Shown: positions 9,097 to 19,987 of the stretch, piece by piece | Position numbering within the stretch: the first letter of the stretch is position 1 | How the letters are laid out: every line of letters starts with the position of its first letter | Assembly: GCF_012396125.1 (NCBI RefSeq) | Contig: NZ_JAAXOX010000009.1 | Location: forward strand, 1-64,000 | Direction of reading: 5' to 3' | Length of the DNA: 64,000 nucleotides | DNA from: Cellulomonas denverensis | Lineage (GTDB): Bacteria > Actinomycetota > Actinomycetes > Actinomycetales > Cellulomonadaceae | The notes under the pieces: generated by a model | Told to the model about the DNA's origin: nothing | Seen by the model: only the letters and a program-made list of their open reading frames with translations | The model's database searches: none | Made by a program: the position numbers and the translations under genes

Positions 9097-9432
9097 ATGA
9101 TCGTGTTGCGTCGTGAGATCGGTGACGTACTGCGGGATGCCCGCCAGCGGCAGGGTCGCACCCTGCGTGAGGTGTCCTCCGCCGCGCGCGTGTCGCTGGG
9201 TTACCTCAGCGAGGTCGAGCGTGGCCAGAAGGAAGCGTCCTCGGAGCTGCTCGCCAGCATCTGTGATGCGCTGGACACCCCGATGTCGCTCGTCCTGCGT
9301 GAGGTCAGCGACCGGATCGCCGTCGCCGAGGGTCTGCTGATCCCCGACACCGTGCCAGCCGACCTCACCACCTGGGACGGCCCGGAGGGCACCTGGGGGC
9401 GGCGACGCCCCGAGCTCGCCCCGATCGGCTGA
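9097..9432 (+). CDS. clgR: ClgR-like XRE-family transcriptional regulator
   Basis: 111-residue helix-turn-helix protein. The motif spans about 8-62 ([20 protein letters not shown], then [16 protein letters not shown]). This is characteristic of ClgR, the activator of clpP1P2/clpC and stress genes in Corynebacterium, Streptomyces and Mycobacterium. Position after ftsK-pgsA-cinA also matches. The ATG is chosen for its AGGAGAGAGAGG Shine-Dalgarno. The C-terminus lacks the alanine-rich tail that makes Streptomyces ClgR a Clp substrate; it ends PELAPIG. A strong hairpin follows. Confidence 0.88.
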   Translation: MIVLRREIGDVLRDARQRQGRTLREVSSAARVSLGYLSEVERGQKEASSELLASICDALDTPMSLVLREVSDRIAVAEGLLIPDTVPADLTTWDGPEGTWGRRRPELAPIG

Positions 9433-9449
9433 GTTCCCACCGGAAGTCC

Positions 9450-9489
9450 ACCACGGGCCCGGAACGCCACGGCGTTCCGGGCCCGTGGT
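9450..9489. terminator. Intrinsic terminator between clgR and the convergent nei2
   Basis: Perfect 19-bp inverted repeat (9450-9468 and 9471-9489), 2-nt gap, between convergent genes and usable from both sides. Confidence 0.85.
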
Positions 9490-9524
9490 GCGTCCGGGGG
9501 CGGAGACCTGCGGCGGTTCGGTCC

Positions 9525-10331
9525 TCAGTGCCCGTCCGGTCCCGCCTGGCAGCGTGGGCACCAGAACACCGGGCGCTCCTGCGGTGGCCGGCGGGCGGTG
9601 CCGCGCCGGATCGGGGTGCCACAGCGGCGGCAGGGCTCCCCGCGCCGGCCGTGCACCCAGCTGCCCCGGCCGCGGGTGACGTCGCCGGTGCTGGTCGGCA
9701 GCGGGGTGAGCACCGAGCGCTGCATCAGGGCCCGGGCGATCCGGATCAGCCGCGCCGGGTCCGGCACCCGGTCGGCGGGGGTCCACGGCCACAGGTGCTC
9801 CAGGAACTGGGACTCCGCCATGTAGATGGTGCCGATCCCGGCGAGCACGGTCTGGTCGAGCAGCACCTCGCACACCGGCGTACTGCCCTGTTGCTCCCAG
9901 CGCCGCAGGATCTCCGGCAGTCCGGCGGACTCGAAGTCGTCGGCCAGGACGTCCGGGCCGAGGTGGCCGATCAGGGTGTGTTCGCGGCTGGTCGGCAGCA
10001 CGTCGAGCATCCCGAGCAGTTCACCGACCGCGGTCCAGTCCTGGTTGGCCAGCACGGCGCGCACCGCCGGTGACCCGGCCTTCGCCCCCGGTGACCCGGT
10101 GCGGGCGATCCGCCAGGACCCGTCCATCCGCAGGTGGGTGTGCAGGGTCCGGCCGTCGTCGAACCGGGTGAGCAGGTGCTTGCCGTAGGGCACGGTGCCG
10201 AGCACGGTGCGGCCGATCAGGTCGACGGTGGCGGCGGTCGGCCAGCGCAGGTCGGCCCGGACCAGCTCCCGGCCCGCCAGCGCCTCGTCCAGCCGGGTGG
10301 CGGTGCGGCGCAGGATGTCGCCCTCAGGCAT
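9525..10331 (-). CDS. nei2: Endonuclease VIII-like DNA glycosylase
   Basis: Fpg/Nei-family base-excision enzyme (268 residues) that removes oxidised pyrimidines and cleaves the abasic site. The mature N-terminus reads PEGD, with the catalytic Pro1/Glu2 after Met removal. The H2TH region holds DQTVLAGIGTIYMAE, and a C-terminal zinc finger has CRRC and CPRC. It starts 6 nt after the lhr stop, so the two form an operon. The same pair is adjacent in mycobacteria (Rv3296/Rv3297). Confidence 0.92.
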   Translation of the reverse strand: MPEGDILRRTATRLDEALAGRELVRADLRWPTAATVDLIGRTVLGTVPYGKHLLTRFDDGRTLHTHLRMDGSWRIARTGSPGAKAGSPAVRAVLANQDWTAVGELLGMLDVLPTSREHTLIGHLGPDVLADDFESAGLPEILRRWEQQGSTPVCEVLLDQTVLAGIGTIYMAESQFLEHLWPWTPADRVPDPARLIRIARALMQRSVLTPLPTSTGDVTRGRGSWVHGRRGEPCRRCGTPIRRGTARRPPQERPVFWCPRCQAGPDGH

Positions 10332-10337
10332 CGGCGG

Positions 10338-13300
10338 TCACCGCGCCCCGCGCAGCCGCAGCCCGCGCGGGGTGGGCACGAAGCCGGCGTCCGCCAGTGC
10401 CCGGGTCAGCGGGGTCGGCTCCGATCCGGCGGCGACCAGCAGGTCCACGCCGTCGGCGCGGACCAGGGTGATCCGGCCGAGTCGTTCCTCCCGCACCGCG
10501 TCGGCCAGCCGCGCGGTGGCCAGGCGCAGGTCGTCGGGCCGGTCGGTGAAGGTGAGCACGGTGCGCCCGCCCTTCTCCAGGTAGAGCACCAGGGCGCCGT
10601 CCACCAGCACCACCACGGCACCCGACTTGCGGCCGGGCCGGTGACCGGTGGCGTCCTGCGCCCAGCCGGGGGACGGCGGCCAGGCCAGGGCGGCACCGTA
10701 GGGGTTCGCCGGGTCGGTGGCGGCCAGCAGCACCACCGAGCGGTCGGCGTCTGCGGGGTCGCCGGACTCGGCCAACTGCTCGATCCGGCGGGCCTCGCCG
10801 CGCAGCTCGTCCACCGCACCGGGCAACGCGAACTGCGAGCCGCCCAGGTGTTCGGTGAAGTACCCGCGCCGCACCTGCCCGGACTGTTCGAGCGCCGACA
10901 GCACCCGGTACACCCCGGCGAACTGCCGGGTCACGCCCTCCGCCGGTGCCACTGCCCGGGTCAGCACCCCGTGCCGGTCCAGCAGCTGCGCGGCGAGCGC
11001 GTGCGCCCGGCGGGTCGGATCGGTCTCCGGGCGGGGCAGCAGCGACCACCGGCCCCCGGCATCCGGGCCGGTGACCGCGGGCCGGGGCGGGCGCATCCCC
11101 CCGCGCAGGCCGAGCGCCCCGCCGTAGCGGCCACCGGCCATCGACCGGGCGCGCGGTGGGGCGGCGGGGGTGCGGTGGGCGGTCCGGCCCGCACCGAGCC
11201 GGGCGCGCAGCGGGGCCAGGCCGTCGTTGGTCGCCAGCCCGGCCCAGACCAGGTCCCAGACCGCGTCGGTGAGCGCGCTGCTGCTCGGTGGCGGGGCCCC
11301 GTCGTCCAGCAGGTCCACCACCCGATCGGCCAACGCGCCGAGGAAGTACGCGCCACCCCCGGAGAGCGCCGCGAGCACCGCCCGGTGCAGGTCGGTGTCC
11401 ACCGTGCCGGGCAGTTCCTCGGGCGGCAGCGGCAGGGTGAGGTCGGCGGTCGCGGCCAGGTGCAGGCTGACCAGCCCGTCCTTGCCGGGCAGGGTGCCGT
11501 GACCGGCCCACAGCACCTCGCCGGAGGCGGTCAGCTCGTCCAGCATCGCCGGCCGGTAGTCCCGGACCCGGGCCGGCAGCACCAGTTGTTCCAGCGCGGA
11601 GGCGGGAAGCACGGCGCCGGCCAACTGCTCCACCGCACGGGCCACGCCGTCGACCCCGCGCAGTCCGGCGCCGGCCGGTCCGGCTGCCAGGCCGGTCGCG
11701 TGCTGCCAGGCCGGCAGGAACCGGGCCAGTGCCTGCTGCGGGACCGGCTCCACCTCCGAGCGCAGCGCGGCCAACGACCGGCGCCGCAGCGTCCGCAGCA
11801 CGTCGGCGTCGCAGTACTCGTCACCGGTGCCGCCCAGGGCGTCGGGGCGGAGCCGGCCCTGCACCACGGCCCCGGTGCGTTCCAGTCCGCGCAGCCCGGC
11901 CTGGACCACGGCGGTGCCCAGCCCGAACCGGGCCCCGGCCTGGGCGGCGGTGAACGGGCCGTGCGTGCGGGCGTGCCGGCGCAGCAGGTCGCCGAGCGGG
12001 TCGGGCAGCACCTCGGTGAACGCCTCCGGCACCCCGACCGGCAGCGCCACCCCGAGCGCGTCGCGCAGTCGCCCGGCGTCCTCGATCGCCGCCCACTGAT
12101 CGGCCTCCGCGACGCCGGACATCCGGACCCGGATCAGCCGTCGCCGGTGCTCCAGCTCGGTCAGCCAGTCCGGCACCTGGTCGCGGACGTCCTCCCGGGT
12201 GCGGGCCAGCACGCCGGACAGCGGCAGCGGGCCGTGCCGGCGCACCACGTCGGCCAGCCCTTCCAGGTCGCGGGCCTGCCGGTCGGGGTGCACGCCGGAG
12301 ACCTCGGCCTCGGTGCGCTCCACCGCCTCCGGGTCCAGCAGGTCGGCGATCGCCGCGTCGCCGCCACCGCCGAGCAGTTCCTCCAGCAGCGCCGGGTCCA
12401 GGGTCAGGGCGGCGGCGCGGCGTTCGGCCAGCGGGGCGTCACCGTCGTACAGGAACTGCGCGGTGTACCCGAACAGCAGGGACTGGGCGAAGGGGGACGG
12501 CCGGCTGGTGGTGACCTCCACCACCCGGATCCGCCCGGCCTGCACGTCCCGCATGATCTCGACCAGCGCGTCCACGTCGAAGTCGTCCTGCAGGCACTCG
12601 CGGACCGCCTCCAGCAGGATCGGGAAATCCGGGTAGCGCGAGGCGACCGCGAGCAACTGGGCCGAGCGCTGGCGCTGCTGCCACAGCGGCTGGCGGCGGT
12701 CCGGTCGGCGACGGGGCAGCAGCAGCGCCCGGGCGGCGGCCTCGCGGAACCGGGCGCCGAACATCGCCGAGCCGCCCAGTTCGGTGCGCACCGCGGTGGC
12801 GACCTCATCCGGCTCGATCAGCAGGTCCTCGGTGGTGACCGGCGACTCGTCGGCGCCCGGGTCGGCCGGTCCGGTGCCCAGGAGGTCGTCCAGGAAGTCG
12901 CCCGAGGCGATCATGTCCGGCAGCCGCAGCACGATCCCGTCGTCGGCGTGCATCGCGGCGGCGTCCACCCCGAAGCGTTCCCGCAACCGCGCGCCGACCA
13001 CCAGCGCCCACGGCGCGTGCACCCGGGCGCCGTAGGGCGAGTGCACCACCACCCGCCAGTCGCCGAGCTCGTCCCGGAACCGCTCCACCACGATCGTGGC
13101 GTCGCTGGGCAGCGCTCCGGTCGACTCCTGCTGTTCGCGCAGGTAGGCCAGCAGGTTGTCCCCGGCCCAGGTGTCCAGCCCTGCCGCGGCGACCCGCTCC
13201 CGTGCCTGCTCGGCGGGCAGCGCGGCGACCTCCCGCGACCAGGCACCCATCGCCCGGCCCAGGGTGGCGGGCCGGCCCTGGGAGTCGCCCTTCCAGAACG

Positions 13301-15374
13301 GCAGCCGGCCCGGCAGCCCGGGCGCCGGGGTGACCAGGACCCGGTCGGGGGTGATGTCCTCGATCCGCCAGGTGCTCGACCCGAGGGTGAAGGTGTCGCC
13401 GACCCGCGATTCGTAGACCATCTCCTCGTCGAGCTCGCCGACCCGCTTGCCACCGCGTAGCTGCCCGCCGGTGCGCTCGGCATCCACCGGGACGTCGGCG
13501 GTCTGCGCGCCGGAGGCCAGGAACACGCCGTACAGCCCGCGGTCCGGGATGGTCCCGCCGCTGGTCACCGCCAGCCGCAGCGCCCGCGGCCGGGCGGTGA
13601 GCAGATCCGCCGCCCGGTCCCAGACGATCCGCGGCCGCAGCTCGGCGAACTCCTCGGAGGGGTACCGCCCGGCCAGCATGTCCAGCACCGCGCGCAGCGT
13701 CCCCTCGCCCAGGGTGGCGAACGGCGCGGCCCGGCGCAGCACCACGGCCAGGTCGGCCACCGGCCAGTCCTCGGTGGCGACCATCGCGACGATCTGCTGG
13801 GCCAGCACGTCCAGCGGGTTCGCCGGGATCGACACCGGCTCGATCAGCCCGGCGCGCATCCGCTCGGAGGTGACCGCCGCCGGCACCAGGTCGCCGCGGA
13901 ACGCCGGGAAGACCACCCCGTGCGAGACGGCGCCGACCTGGTGCCCGGCACGCCCGATCCGCTGCAGGCCACTGGCCGCCGACGGTGGCGCGCCGACCTG
14001 CACCACCAGGTCCACCGCGCCCATGTCGATCCCGAGCTCCAGCGAACTGGTCGCCACCACCGCGGGCAGCCGGCCCGCCTTGAGCTCCGACTCGGTGCGG
14101 GTGCGCTCGGCCCGGCTCATCGACCCGTGATGCGCCCGGGCCAGGATCGTCTCCGCCTCCCGGGTGTCGATGCCGGCCGTCGTACCGGACTGACCCGGGG
14201 CCTGTGCCGGCTGCAACCCGCCGTGATCGGGCACGTCCTCGCCCTGCCGGGCGGCCCAGATCTCGTTCATCCGGGCGGTCAGCCGCTCGGCGCCGCGCCG
14301 GGAGTTGGTGAAGACCAGCGTCGAGCGGTGCGCGGCGACCAGGTCGACCACCCGCTCCTCGACATGCGGCCAGATCGAGGGCCGGCTCACCGCGCCACCC
14401 GGGCCGGCGGCCTGCCCGGTCAGGTCCCGCTCGCCGTCGGGCAGAGGCTCCAGCCGGTCCGCACCCGGTCCCGCGCTACCGAGGTCCGGGGCGGAGGCCA
14501 GATCGGCCAGGTCCGGCACCGGCACCACGACGTCGACCTCGATCACCTTGCTGGACGGCGGCTGCACCACGACCACCTCCCGGCCACCGTCCGCCGGGGT
14601 CCGGGCGCCGGAGAGGAAACCGGCCACCCGGTCCACCGGGGTGACGGTCGCGGACAGTCCGACCCGCTGCGCCGGACCCGGGCCGCCCGGCCGGTCGAGC
14701 ATGGCGTCCAGCCGCTCCAGCGACGCCGCCAGGTGTGCCCCGCGCTTGGTGCCGGCCACGGCGTGGATCTCGTCGATGATCACGGTCCGTACGCCGGACA
14801 GCCCCGACCGCGCGGCCGAGGTCAGCACCAGGAACAGCGACTCCGGTGTGGTGATCAGGATGTCCGGCGGCTTGGTGGCGAACGCACGGCGCTCGGCCGG
14901 GGGCGTATCACCGGTGCGGACGCCGACCCGCACGTCGGGCAGCTCCAGGCCGCGGCGGGTGGCGGCCTGCAGGATGCCGACCAGCGGCGAGCGCAGGTTC
15001 CGCTCCACGTCGGTGGCCAGCGCTTTCAAGGGGGAGACGTACAGGACGTGGCAGCGCTGCATCGGGTCGTCGTCACCCGGCGGCGGGGTGGCGTCGTCCG
15101 CGGAGCCGAGCGGCCAGGTGGCGGGGTCGGCGACCTCGGGGCGGCCGGCCGCACGGCCACTCAGGATGCCGTCCAGCGCCCAGAGGAATGCGGCCAGCGT
15201 CTTGCCCGAACCGGTCGGGGCGACCACCAGCGCGTGCCGCCCGGTGGACACCGCGTCCCACGCCCCGGCCTGCGCGGCGGTCGGCCCCTCGAACGCGCCG
15301 TGGAACCAGTCCTGGGTGGCCGGGGAGAAGCGTCGCAGCACGTCATCGGGTGCGGGGCGCTGGTCGTCGGTCAC
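10338..15374 (-). CDS. lhr: Large helicase-related protein Lhr
   Basis: 1678-residue superfamily 2 DNA helicase that moves 3'-5' and prefers RNA:DNA hybrids; actinobacterial Lhr is linked to DNA repair. Walker A APTGSGKT is at about 52-59 and the DEAH-type box reads DEIH. The second RecA domain, winged helix and Lhr-core follow, then the long C-terminal extension typical of full-length bacterial Lhr. GTG 15374 has CACAAT (15381-15386) 6 nt upstream, a leaderless arrangement. The frame extends upstream without coding character. Confidence 0.95.
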   Translation of the reverse strand: MTDDQRPAPDDVLRRFSPATQDWFHGAFEGPTAAQAGAWDAVSTGRHALVVAPTGSGKTLAAFLWALDGILSGRAAGRPEVADPATWPLGSADDATPPPGDDDPMQRCHVLYVSPLKALATDVERNLRSPLVGILQAATRRGLELPDVRVGVRTGDTPPAERRAFATKPPDILITTPESLFLVLTSAARSGLSGVRTVIIDEIHAVAGTKRGAHLAASLERLDAMLDRPGGPGPAQRVGLSATVTPVDRVAGFLSGARTPADGGREVVVVQPPSSKVIEVDVVVPVPDLADLASAPDLGSAGPGADRLEPLPDGERDLTGQAAGPGGAVSRPSIWPHVEERVVDLVAAHRSTLVFTNSRRGAERLTARMNEIWAARQGEDVPDHGGLQPAQAPGQSGTTAGIDTREAETILARAHHGSMSRAERTRTESELKAGRLPAVVATSSLELGIDMGAVDLVVQVGAPPSAASGLQRIGRAGHQVGAVSHGVVFPAFRGDLVPAAVTSERMRAGLIEPVSIPANPLDVLAQQIVAMVATEDWPVADLAVVLRRAAPFATLGEGTLRAVLDMLAGRYPSEEFAELRPRIVWDRAADLLTARPRALRLAVTSGGTIPDRGLYGVFLASGAQTADVPVDAERTGGQLRGGKRVGELDEEMVYESRVGDTFTLGSSTWRIEDITPDRVLVTPAPGLPGRLPFWKGDSQGRPATLGRAMGAWSREVAALPAEQARERVAAAGLDTWAGDNLLAYLREQQESTGALPSDATIVVERFRDELGDWRVVVHSPYGARVHAPWALVVGARLRERFGVDAAAMHADDGIVLRLPDMIASGDFLDDLLGTGPADPGADESPVTTEDLLIEPDEVATAVRTELGGSAMFGARFREAAARALLLPRRRPDRRQPLWQQRQRSAQLLAVASRYPDFPILLEAVRECLQDDFDVDALVEIMRDVQAGRIRVVEVTTSRPSPFAQSLLFGYTAQFLYDGDAPLAERRAAALTLDPALLEELLGGGGDAAIADLLDPEAVERTEAEVSGVHPDRQARDLEGLADVVRRHGPLPLSGVLARTREDVRDQVPDWLTELEHRRRLIRVRMSGVAEADQWAAIEDAGRLRDALGVALPVGVPEAFTEVLPDPLGDLLRRHARTHGPFTAAQAGARFGLGTAVVQAGLRGLERTGAVVQGRLRPDALGGTGDEYCDADVLRTLRRRSLAALRSEVEPVPQQALARFLPAWQHATGLAAGPAGAGLRGVDGVARAVEQLAGAVLPASALEQLVLPARVRDYRPAMLDELTASGEVLWAGHGTLPGKDGLVSLHLAATADLTLPLPPEELPGTVDTDLHRAVLAALSGGGAYFLGALADRVVDLLDDGAPPPSSSALTDAVWDLVWAGLATNDGLAPLRARLGAGRTAHRTPAAPPRARSMAGGRYGGALGLRGGMRPPRPAVTGPDAGGRWSLLPRPETDPTRRAHALAAQLLDRHGVLTRAVAPAEGVTRQFAGVYRVLSALEQSGQVRRGYFTEHLGGSQFALPGAVDELRGEARRIEQLAESGDPADADRSVVLLAATDPANPYGAALAWPPSPGWAQDATGHRPGRKSGAVVVLVDGALVLYLEKGGRTVLTFTDRPDDLRLATARLADAVREERLGRITLVRADGVDLLVAAGSEPTPLTRALADAGFVPTPRGLRLRGAR

Positions 15375-15482
15375 CGGGCCATTGTGGCGCGGGGGTCCGA
15401 CATCCGCGTCGCGGGCGTGCGGGTGGCCGGACCGGTGGCCGGAGCGACCGCCGGTGTCGGCCCGCCGTGGCAGGGTGTGCGG

Positions 15483-15716
15483 GTGCGGTATCGCGAGTTC
15501 TGGCAGTTGGTGGACGAGGTGTTCGGGAGTGCGCACGGGCGGTCGCTGGTGCGCGAGCTCGTGCTGCCCCGGCTCGGTGGCGTGACCGCCGAGCAGGCGA
15601 TGGACCAGGGCGTCGAACCACGGGACATCTGGCACGCGCTCTGCGACGAGCTCGACGTGCCGGACGCGCAGCGCTGGGGGACCGACAAGCACCGGCAGGC
15701 CCCGCCCCGGCGGTGA
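15483..15716 (+). CDS. DUF3046 protein
   Basis: 77-residue protein opening VRYREFWQLVDEVFG, the signature of DUF3046, a small actinobacterial family of unknown function found near recA (Rv2738c in M. tuberculosis). Conserved segments are GRSLVRELVLPRLGGVTAEQA and the C-terminal IWHALCDELDVPDAQRWG. GTG 15483 is preceded at 6 nt by CAGGGT (15471-15476). It is divergent from lhr with 108 bp between. Confidence 0.88.
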   Translation: MRYREFWQLVDEVFGSAHGRSLVRELVLPRLGGVTAEQAMDQGVEPRDIWHALCDELDVPDAQRWGTDKHRQAPPRR

Positions 15717-15798
15717 CGCGGAGCCGATCCGGCGCACGACCTGGCGCCTGGTGACCGTCGCGGAGCCGCGGACCCCGCGTCGTGGCAGGCTGGACGCC

Positions 15799-17904
15799 AT
15801 GACCCGCCGCTGGTGGACGATCACGCTGAGCGACCTCGGCGACGTGCTGCTCGGTCTGGTGATCTCCGCCATCGGCCTCGGCGCCGGGATCGCCCTGGTG
15901 GACGGCGTGAGCGCGAGCAACCCCGGATCGGTGCTGGTGGTCGCCGCCGCCGTCGCGGTCGGTGACCTGGTGCTGCGGCCCTCGCTGCGGGTACTGGCCC
16001 GGATCGGTGGCGCGATGGGGGCACTGCTGGCCGGGCTGAGCGCGCAGGTGCTGGTCGCCTGGCTGGCGCTGTGGGCGGTGCCCGGCGTGCAGGTCCGCAA
16101 CGGCTGGTCCGCGGTGGCCGTCCTGGTGGTCGCCGCCGTGGTGATGGCGATCGGCCGCTGGATCTGGGGCGCCTCCGACTCGGACTACGTGGTCGGCGAC
16201 GTGCTGCGGCGCGCCCGGTCACGGGCCCGGCGGGCGGGCGAGGGCGGCACGGTCGAGGACGGCGCGCCCCGGCCCGCGGGGCTGCTGGTGGTGCAGCTCG
16301 ACGGGGTGGCCGCCCCGGTGCTGGAGCAGGCGGTGGACGCCGGCCTGGTGCCCACCATGACCCGCTGGGTGACCGCCGGCACGCACCGCCCGGACCGCTG
16401 GTGGGCCCGGATCCCGTCCACCACCCCGGCCAGTCAGGCGGGCATCCTGCACGGTGCCGCCGACCGGATCTGCTCCTTCCGCTGGTGGGACCGCGACGTG
16501 GGCCGCCTGGTGGTCACCAACCACCCGGACGACGCCGCGATGGTCGAGCACCGGCTCAGCGACGGGCGCGGGCTGCTGGCCGGCGGGGGAGCAGCGGTGG
16601 CCACCATGTTCTCCGGCGATGCGGCCCGGCAGTTCCTGGTGATGAGCCAGGCCCGGCGGGGAATCGGCCCCGGTGCCCCGTACCTGCGGTTCTTCGCCAG
16701 CCCGTTCGTGCTGGCCCGCGCCGTCACGCTGACCCTGGGCGAGGTGATCAAGGAGCTGTACCAGGGCCGCCGCCAACGGCTGCGCGACGTGCGGCCCCGG
16801 GTGCCCCGGCGCGGCTGGTACGTGCTGCTGCGCGGGGTGACCAACGTGCTGCTGCGCGACCTGGCCACCGCGCTGACCGCCGAACAGCTGGTGCGCGGCG
16901 TGCCGGTGCTCTACCTGTCCCTGGTGGACTACGACGAGGTCGCCCACCACGCCGGCCCCACCCGCCCGGAGTCGCTGCGCTCGCTGGAGGGCCTGGACCG
17001 GGTGCTGGGCACGCTGGAGCGGGTGTGCGAGGTCGCCCCGCGGGACTACCGGATCGTGGTGCTCTCCGACCATGGCCAGACCCTCGGCCCGACCTTCGAG
17101 CAGGTGACCGGGCGCACGCTGCCCGACCTGGTGCACCGGCTGATGGCGGAGCCCGGGCTGGACACGGTGCAGGCCGCCGGTGACGAGGAGTGGGGGCCGC
17201 TGAACGCCTTCCTCGCCTCGGTGCGGCCGCGCGGGGAGGACCGCTCCGTGGTGCTCGGGCCGCAGGGCAAGGGACGCTCCGGCGACCGGCGGGCCGACAG
17301 CAGCCGCCCCGCCGGGGTGCGGACCGGCAGCGCACCGCCCGACGTCGCGGTCACCGGGTCCGGCAACCTCGGGATGGTCTGGTTCCCGCGGGTCGACCAC
17401 CGGCTCACCCTGGAGGAGATCGACGCCCGCTGGCCCGGCCTGGTCGGCGGGCTGGCGGCCGCCCCCGGCATCGCCGTGGTCCTGGTCGACACCGCGGCCC
17501 GGGGGCTGGCGGCGGTGGGACCGGCGGGCATCGCCTGGCTGGAGGGCGACCGGGTGGTGGAGGGCACCGATCCGCTGGCGCCATTCGGGCCGCATGCCGC
17601 ACCGGACCTGGCGCGGCTGGGCCGGCTCGGGAACGTCGGCGACCTGGTGCTGCTGTCCGAGCTCACCGCGGACGGGTGGGTGCACGCCTTCGAGGGCCAG
17701 GTCGGGTCGCACGGCGGGATCGGCGGGCCGCAGAACTCCGCCGTGCTGGTGCACCCGCGCGAGTTGGCGCTGGACCCGGAGCTGATCGACCCGGAGGCCG
17801 GCATCCTGGTCGGTGCCGACGCGGTGCACCGCCAGCTGGTGCAGTGGGCCCGCGAACTGGGGCTGCGGGACGGGGTGGACGAGGACGCGGAGGCCACTCG
17901 ATGA
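15799..17904 (+). CDS. Membrane-anchored alkaline phosphatase-superfamily phosphodiesterase-like protein
   Basis: 701 residues. The N-terminus has four predicted membrane helices (about 8-140) resembling a holin-like (phage_holin_4) domain. A type I phosphodiesterase/nucleotide pyrophosphatase domain follows: [14 protein letters not shown], the nucleophile region [21 protein letters not shown] and VLSDHGQT supply the expected metal ligands. The substrate is unknown. I prefer ATG 15799, with CAGGCT (15786-15791) 7 nt upstream; GTG 15751 in the same frame would add 16 residues. It overlaps the next gene by ATGA. Confidence 0.82.
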   Translation: MTRRWWTITLSDLGDVLLGLVISAIGLGAGIALVDGVSASNPGSVLVVAAAVAVGDLVLRPSLRVLARIGGAMGALLAGLSAQVLVAWLALWAVPGVQVRNGWSAVAVLVVAAVVMAIGRWIWGASDSDYVVGDVLRRARSRARRAGEGGTVEDGAPRPAGLLVVQLDGVAAPVLEQAVDAGLVPTMTRWVTAGTHRPDRWWARIPSTTPASQAGILHGAADRICSFRWWDRDVGRLVVTNHPDDAAMVEHRLSDGRGLLAGGGAAVATMFSGDAARQFLVMSQARRGIGPGAPYLRFFASPFVLARAVTLTLGEVIKELYQGRRQRLRDVRPRVPRRGWYVLLRGVTNVLLRDLATALTAEQLVRGVPVLYLSLVDYDEVAHHAGPTRPESLRSLEGLDRVLGTLERVCEVAPRDYRIVVLSDHGQTLGPTFEQVTGRTLPDLVHRLMAEPGLDTVQAAGDEEWGPLNAFLASVRPRGEDRSVVLGPQGKGRSGDRRADSSRPAGVRTGSAPPDVAVTGSGNLGMVWFPRVDHRLTLEEIDARWPGLVGGLAAAPGIAVVLVDTAARGLAAVGPAGIAWLEGDRVVEGTDPLAPFGPHAAPDLARLGRLGNVGDLVLLSELTADGWVHAFEGQVGSHGGIGGPQNSAVLVHPRELALDPELIDPEAGILVGADAVHRQLVQWARELGLRDGVDEDAEATR

Positions 17905-18698
17905 CCGGCCTGACCGTGCGCTGGCTCGGCCACGCCACCGTGGTGCTCGACCTGGCCGGCGCGCGCCTGCTCACCGACCCGCTGCTGCGCCCGCACGCCG
18001 GGCTGCTCCGGCGCCGCGCCGCCCCGCCCCGTCCCGACGACTGGGCGGGCACCGATGCGGTGCTGATCTCGCACCTGCACCACGACCACGCCGAGCTCGG
18101 CTCGCTCCGGCTGCTCGGCGACGTCCCGGTGCTGTCGGCGCCGGCGAACGCGCACTGGCTGGCCGCCCACGGGATGCCCGGCGCGCACGGACTGGGGCCG
18201 GAGGAGTGGTGGCAGGTGCCCGGCACACCGGTGCGGGTGCGCCCGGTCGCCGCGGAGCACGGGCACCGGCCCATGCCGCACCGCCCGAACGCGGCGAACG
18301 GGTTCCTGGTGGCGGCCCCGGGGGTGCGGGTGTGGTTCGCCGGGGACACCGGCCCGTTCCCGGCGATGCGCGACCTGCCCGACCTGGCCGGCGGGCCGAT
18401 CGACCTGGCGCTGGTGCCGGTGGGTGGCTGGGGGCCCCGGCTGTCCGGCGGGCACCTGGACCCGGTGCAGGCCGCTCGGGTCTGCGCGCTGGTCGGGGCG
18501 CGGCACGCGGTGCCGATCCACTGGGGGACGCTGCACGCGCCGGCGTCCCGACGGCTGCCGCCGGGGTGGATGGAGCGCGGTGGGCCGGCCTTCGGTGCGG
18601 CGCTGGCGCGGGAAGGGCTGAGCGGCAGCGTGCTGGAGCCCGGCGAGCGGCTCACGTTGCCGACACGCGGGGCCACGGAGCCGATTTCCGCCCCGTGA
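17901..18698 (+). CDS. MBL-fold metal-dependent hydrolase, UlaG-like
   Basis: 265-residue metallo-beta-lactamase-fold protein. The metal-binding motif is [10 protein letters not shown] (about 56-65), with further ligands in AGDTG and the C-terminal IHWGTL. This pattern matches the UlaG/RomA-like group, whose members act on sugar lactones or phospholipid-type substrates; here the substrate cannot be told. The start overlaps the stop of the membrane phosphodiesterase (ATGA), so they are translationally coupled and may act in one pathway. Confidence 0.82.
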   Translation: MTGLTVRWLGHATVVLDLAGARLLTDPLLRPHAGLLRRRAAPPRPDDWAGTDAVLISHLHHDHAELGSLRLLGDVPVLSAPANAHWLAAHGMPGAHGLGPEEWWQVPGTPVRVRPVAAEHGHRPMPHRPNAANGFLVAAPGVRVWFAGDTGPFPAMRDLPDLAGGPIDLALVPVGGWGPRLSGGHLDPVQAARVCALVGARHAVPIHWGTLHAPASRRLPPGWMERGGPAFGAALAREGLSGSVLEPGERLTLPTRGATEPISAP

Positions 18699-18736
18699 CC
18701 TGGGACGACACGCCAGGTTCCCGGGTGAGAGTCCAA

Positions 18737-18752
18737 TCGAACAGATGTTCGG
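18737..18752. promoter_or_regulatory. LexA (SOS) box upstream of recA
   Basis: TCGAAC-AGAT-GTTCGG matches the actinobacterial SOS consensus TCGAAC-N4-GTTCGA at 11 of 12 specified bases. A -10-like TACAGT (18754-18759) follows immediately, so LexA bound here would block transcription. It is about 195 bp before the recA start. Confidence 0.88.
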
Positions 18753-18946
18753 CTACAGTCATCGCTGATGACGCAGGCGGCTGGCCGCGCGGGTCGTCGG
18801 ATCGTCCCCAACCGGGGGTCGATCTGCGACCTGTGGACGCTCCCGCCGGACATGTCGGTGGTCGGGCATACCGTCGTCGCAGGACCCAGAGACCAGCCCC
18901 CGCAGGCCGCAGCGAGAGACGCTGCCCGAATCGACGAGGTGGACAC

Positions 18947-19987
18947 ATGCCCGCTCCCCAGGACCGCGAGAAGGCCCTCGAGGCCGCCCTCAGCCAGATC
19001 GACCGCCAGTTCGGCAAGGGTTCGATCATGCGCCTCGGCGAGGAAGGCCGCGCCCCGGTCGAGGTCATCCCGACCGGCTCCATCGCGCTGGACGTGGCGC
19101 TCGGCATCGGCGGTCTGCCGAAGGGCCGGATCATCGAGGTCTACGGCCCCGAGTCCTCCGGTAAGACCACCGTCGCGCTGCACGCGGTGGCCAACGCCCA
19201 GCGCCTGGGCGGCATCGCGGCGTTCATCGACGCCGAGCACGCGCTGGACCCCGACTACGCCAAGAAGCTCGGCGTCGACACCGATGCGCTGCTGGTCTCC
19301 CAGCCGGACACCGGTGAGCAGGCGCTCGAGATCATGGACATGCTGATCCGCTCCGGCGCGATCGACATCATCGTGATCGACTCGGTCGCGGCCCTGGTGC
19401 CCAAGGCCGAGATCGAGGGCGAGATGGGTGACAGCCACGTGGGTCTGCAGGCCCGGCTGATGTCCCAGGCCCTCCGCAAGGTCACCGGTGCGCTGAACGC
19501 CTCCGGCACCACCGCGATCTTCATCAACCAGCTGCGCGAGAAGATCGGTGTCTTCTTCGGCTCCCCGGAGACCACCACCGGTGGCAAGGCGCTGAAGTTC
19601 TACGCCTCGGTCCGGATGGACATCCGCCGGATCGAGACCCTCAAGGAGGGCTCGGACGCGGTCGGTAACCGCACCCGGGTCAAGGTCGTCAAGAACAAGA
19701 TGGCCCCGCCGTTCAAGCAGGCCGAGTTCGACATCCTCTACGGCGTCGGCATCTCCCGCGAGGGCAGCCTGATCGACCTGGGCGTCGAGCACGGCATCGT
19801 CCGCAAGTCCGGGTCCTGGTTCACCTACGAGAGCGACCAGCTCGGCCAGGGCAAGGAGAACGCGCGCGGCTTCCTGCGCGACAACCCCGAGCTCGCCGCC
19901 GAGATCGAGGCCAAGATCAAGGACAAGCTCGGCATCGGTGTGGCTGCTGCGGCGGACCAGGCCGAGGAGGTCAAGGTCGACTTCTGA
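18947..19987 (+). CDS. recA: Recombinase RecA
   Basis: 346-residue DNA recombinase and LexA co-protease. Walker [10 protein letters not shown] is at about 66-74, with [12 protein letters not shown] (Walker B) and L2 loop region [21 protein letters not shown]. There is no intein, unlike M. tuberculosis RecA. ATG 18947 follows GAGGTGG. The transcript has a long leader from the SOS promoter about 190 bp upstream. Its stop overlaps the recX start by one base (TGATG). Confidence 0.98.
   Translation: MPAPQDREKALEAALSQIDRQFGKGSIMRLGEEGRAPVEVIPTGSIALDVALGIGGLPKGRIIEVYGPESSGKTTVALHAVANAQRLGGIAAFIDAEHALDPDYAKKLGVDTDALLVSQPDTGEQALEIMDMLIRSGAIDIIVIDSVAALVPKAEIEGEMGDSHVGLQARLMSQALRKVTGALNASGTTAIFINQLREKIGVFFGSPETTTGGKALKFYASVRMDIRRIETLKEGSDAVGNRTRVKVVKNKMAPPFKQAEFDILYGVGISREGSLIDLGVEHGIVRKSGSWFTYESDQLGQGKENARGFLRDNPELAAEIEAKIKDKLGIGVAAAADQAEEVKVDF

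Noticed and set aside
10134..13460. Long plus-strand open frame of about 1100 codons opposite lhr
   Set aside because: Antisense to lhr with Gln/Gly/Arg-rich low-complexity translation and no start signal.
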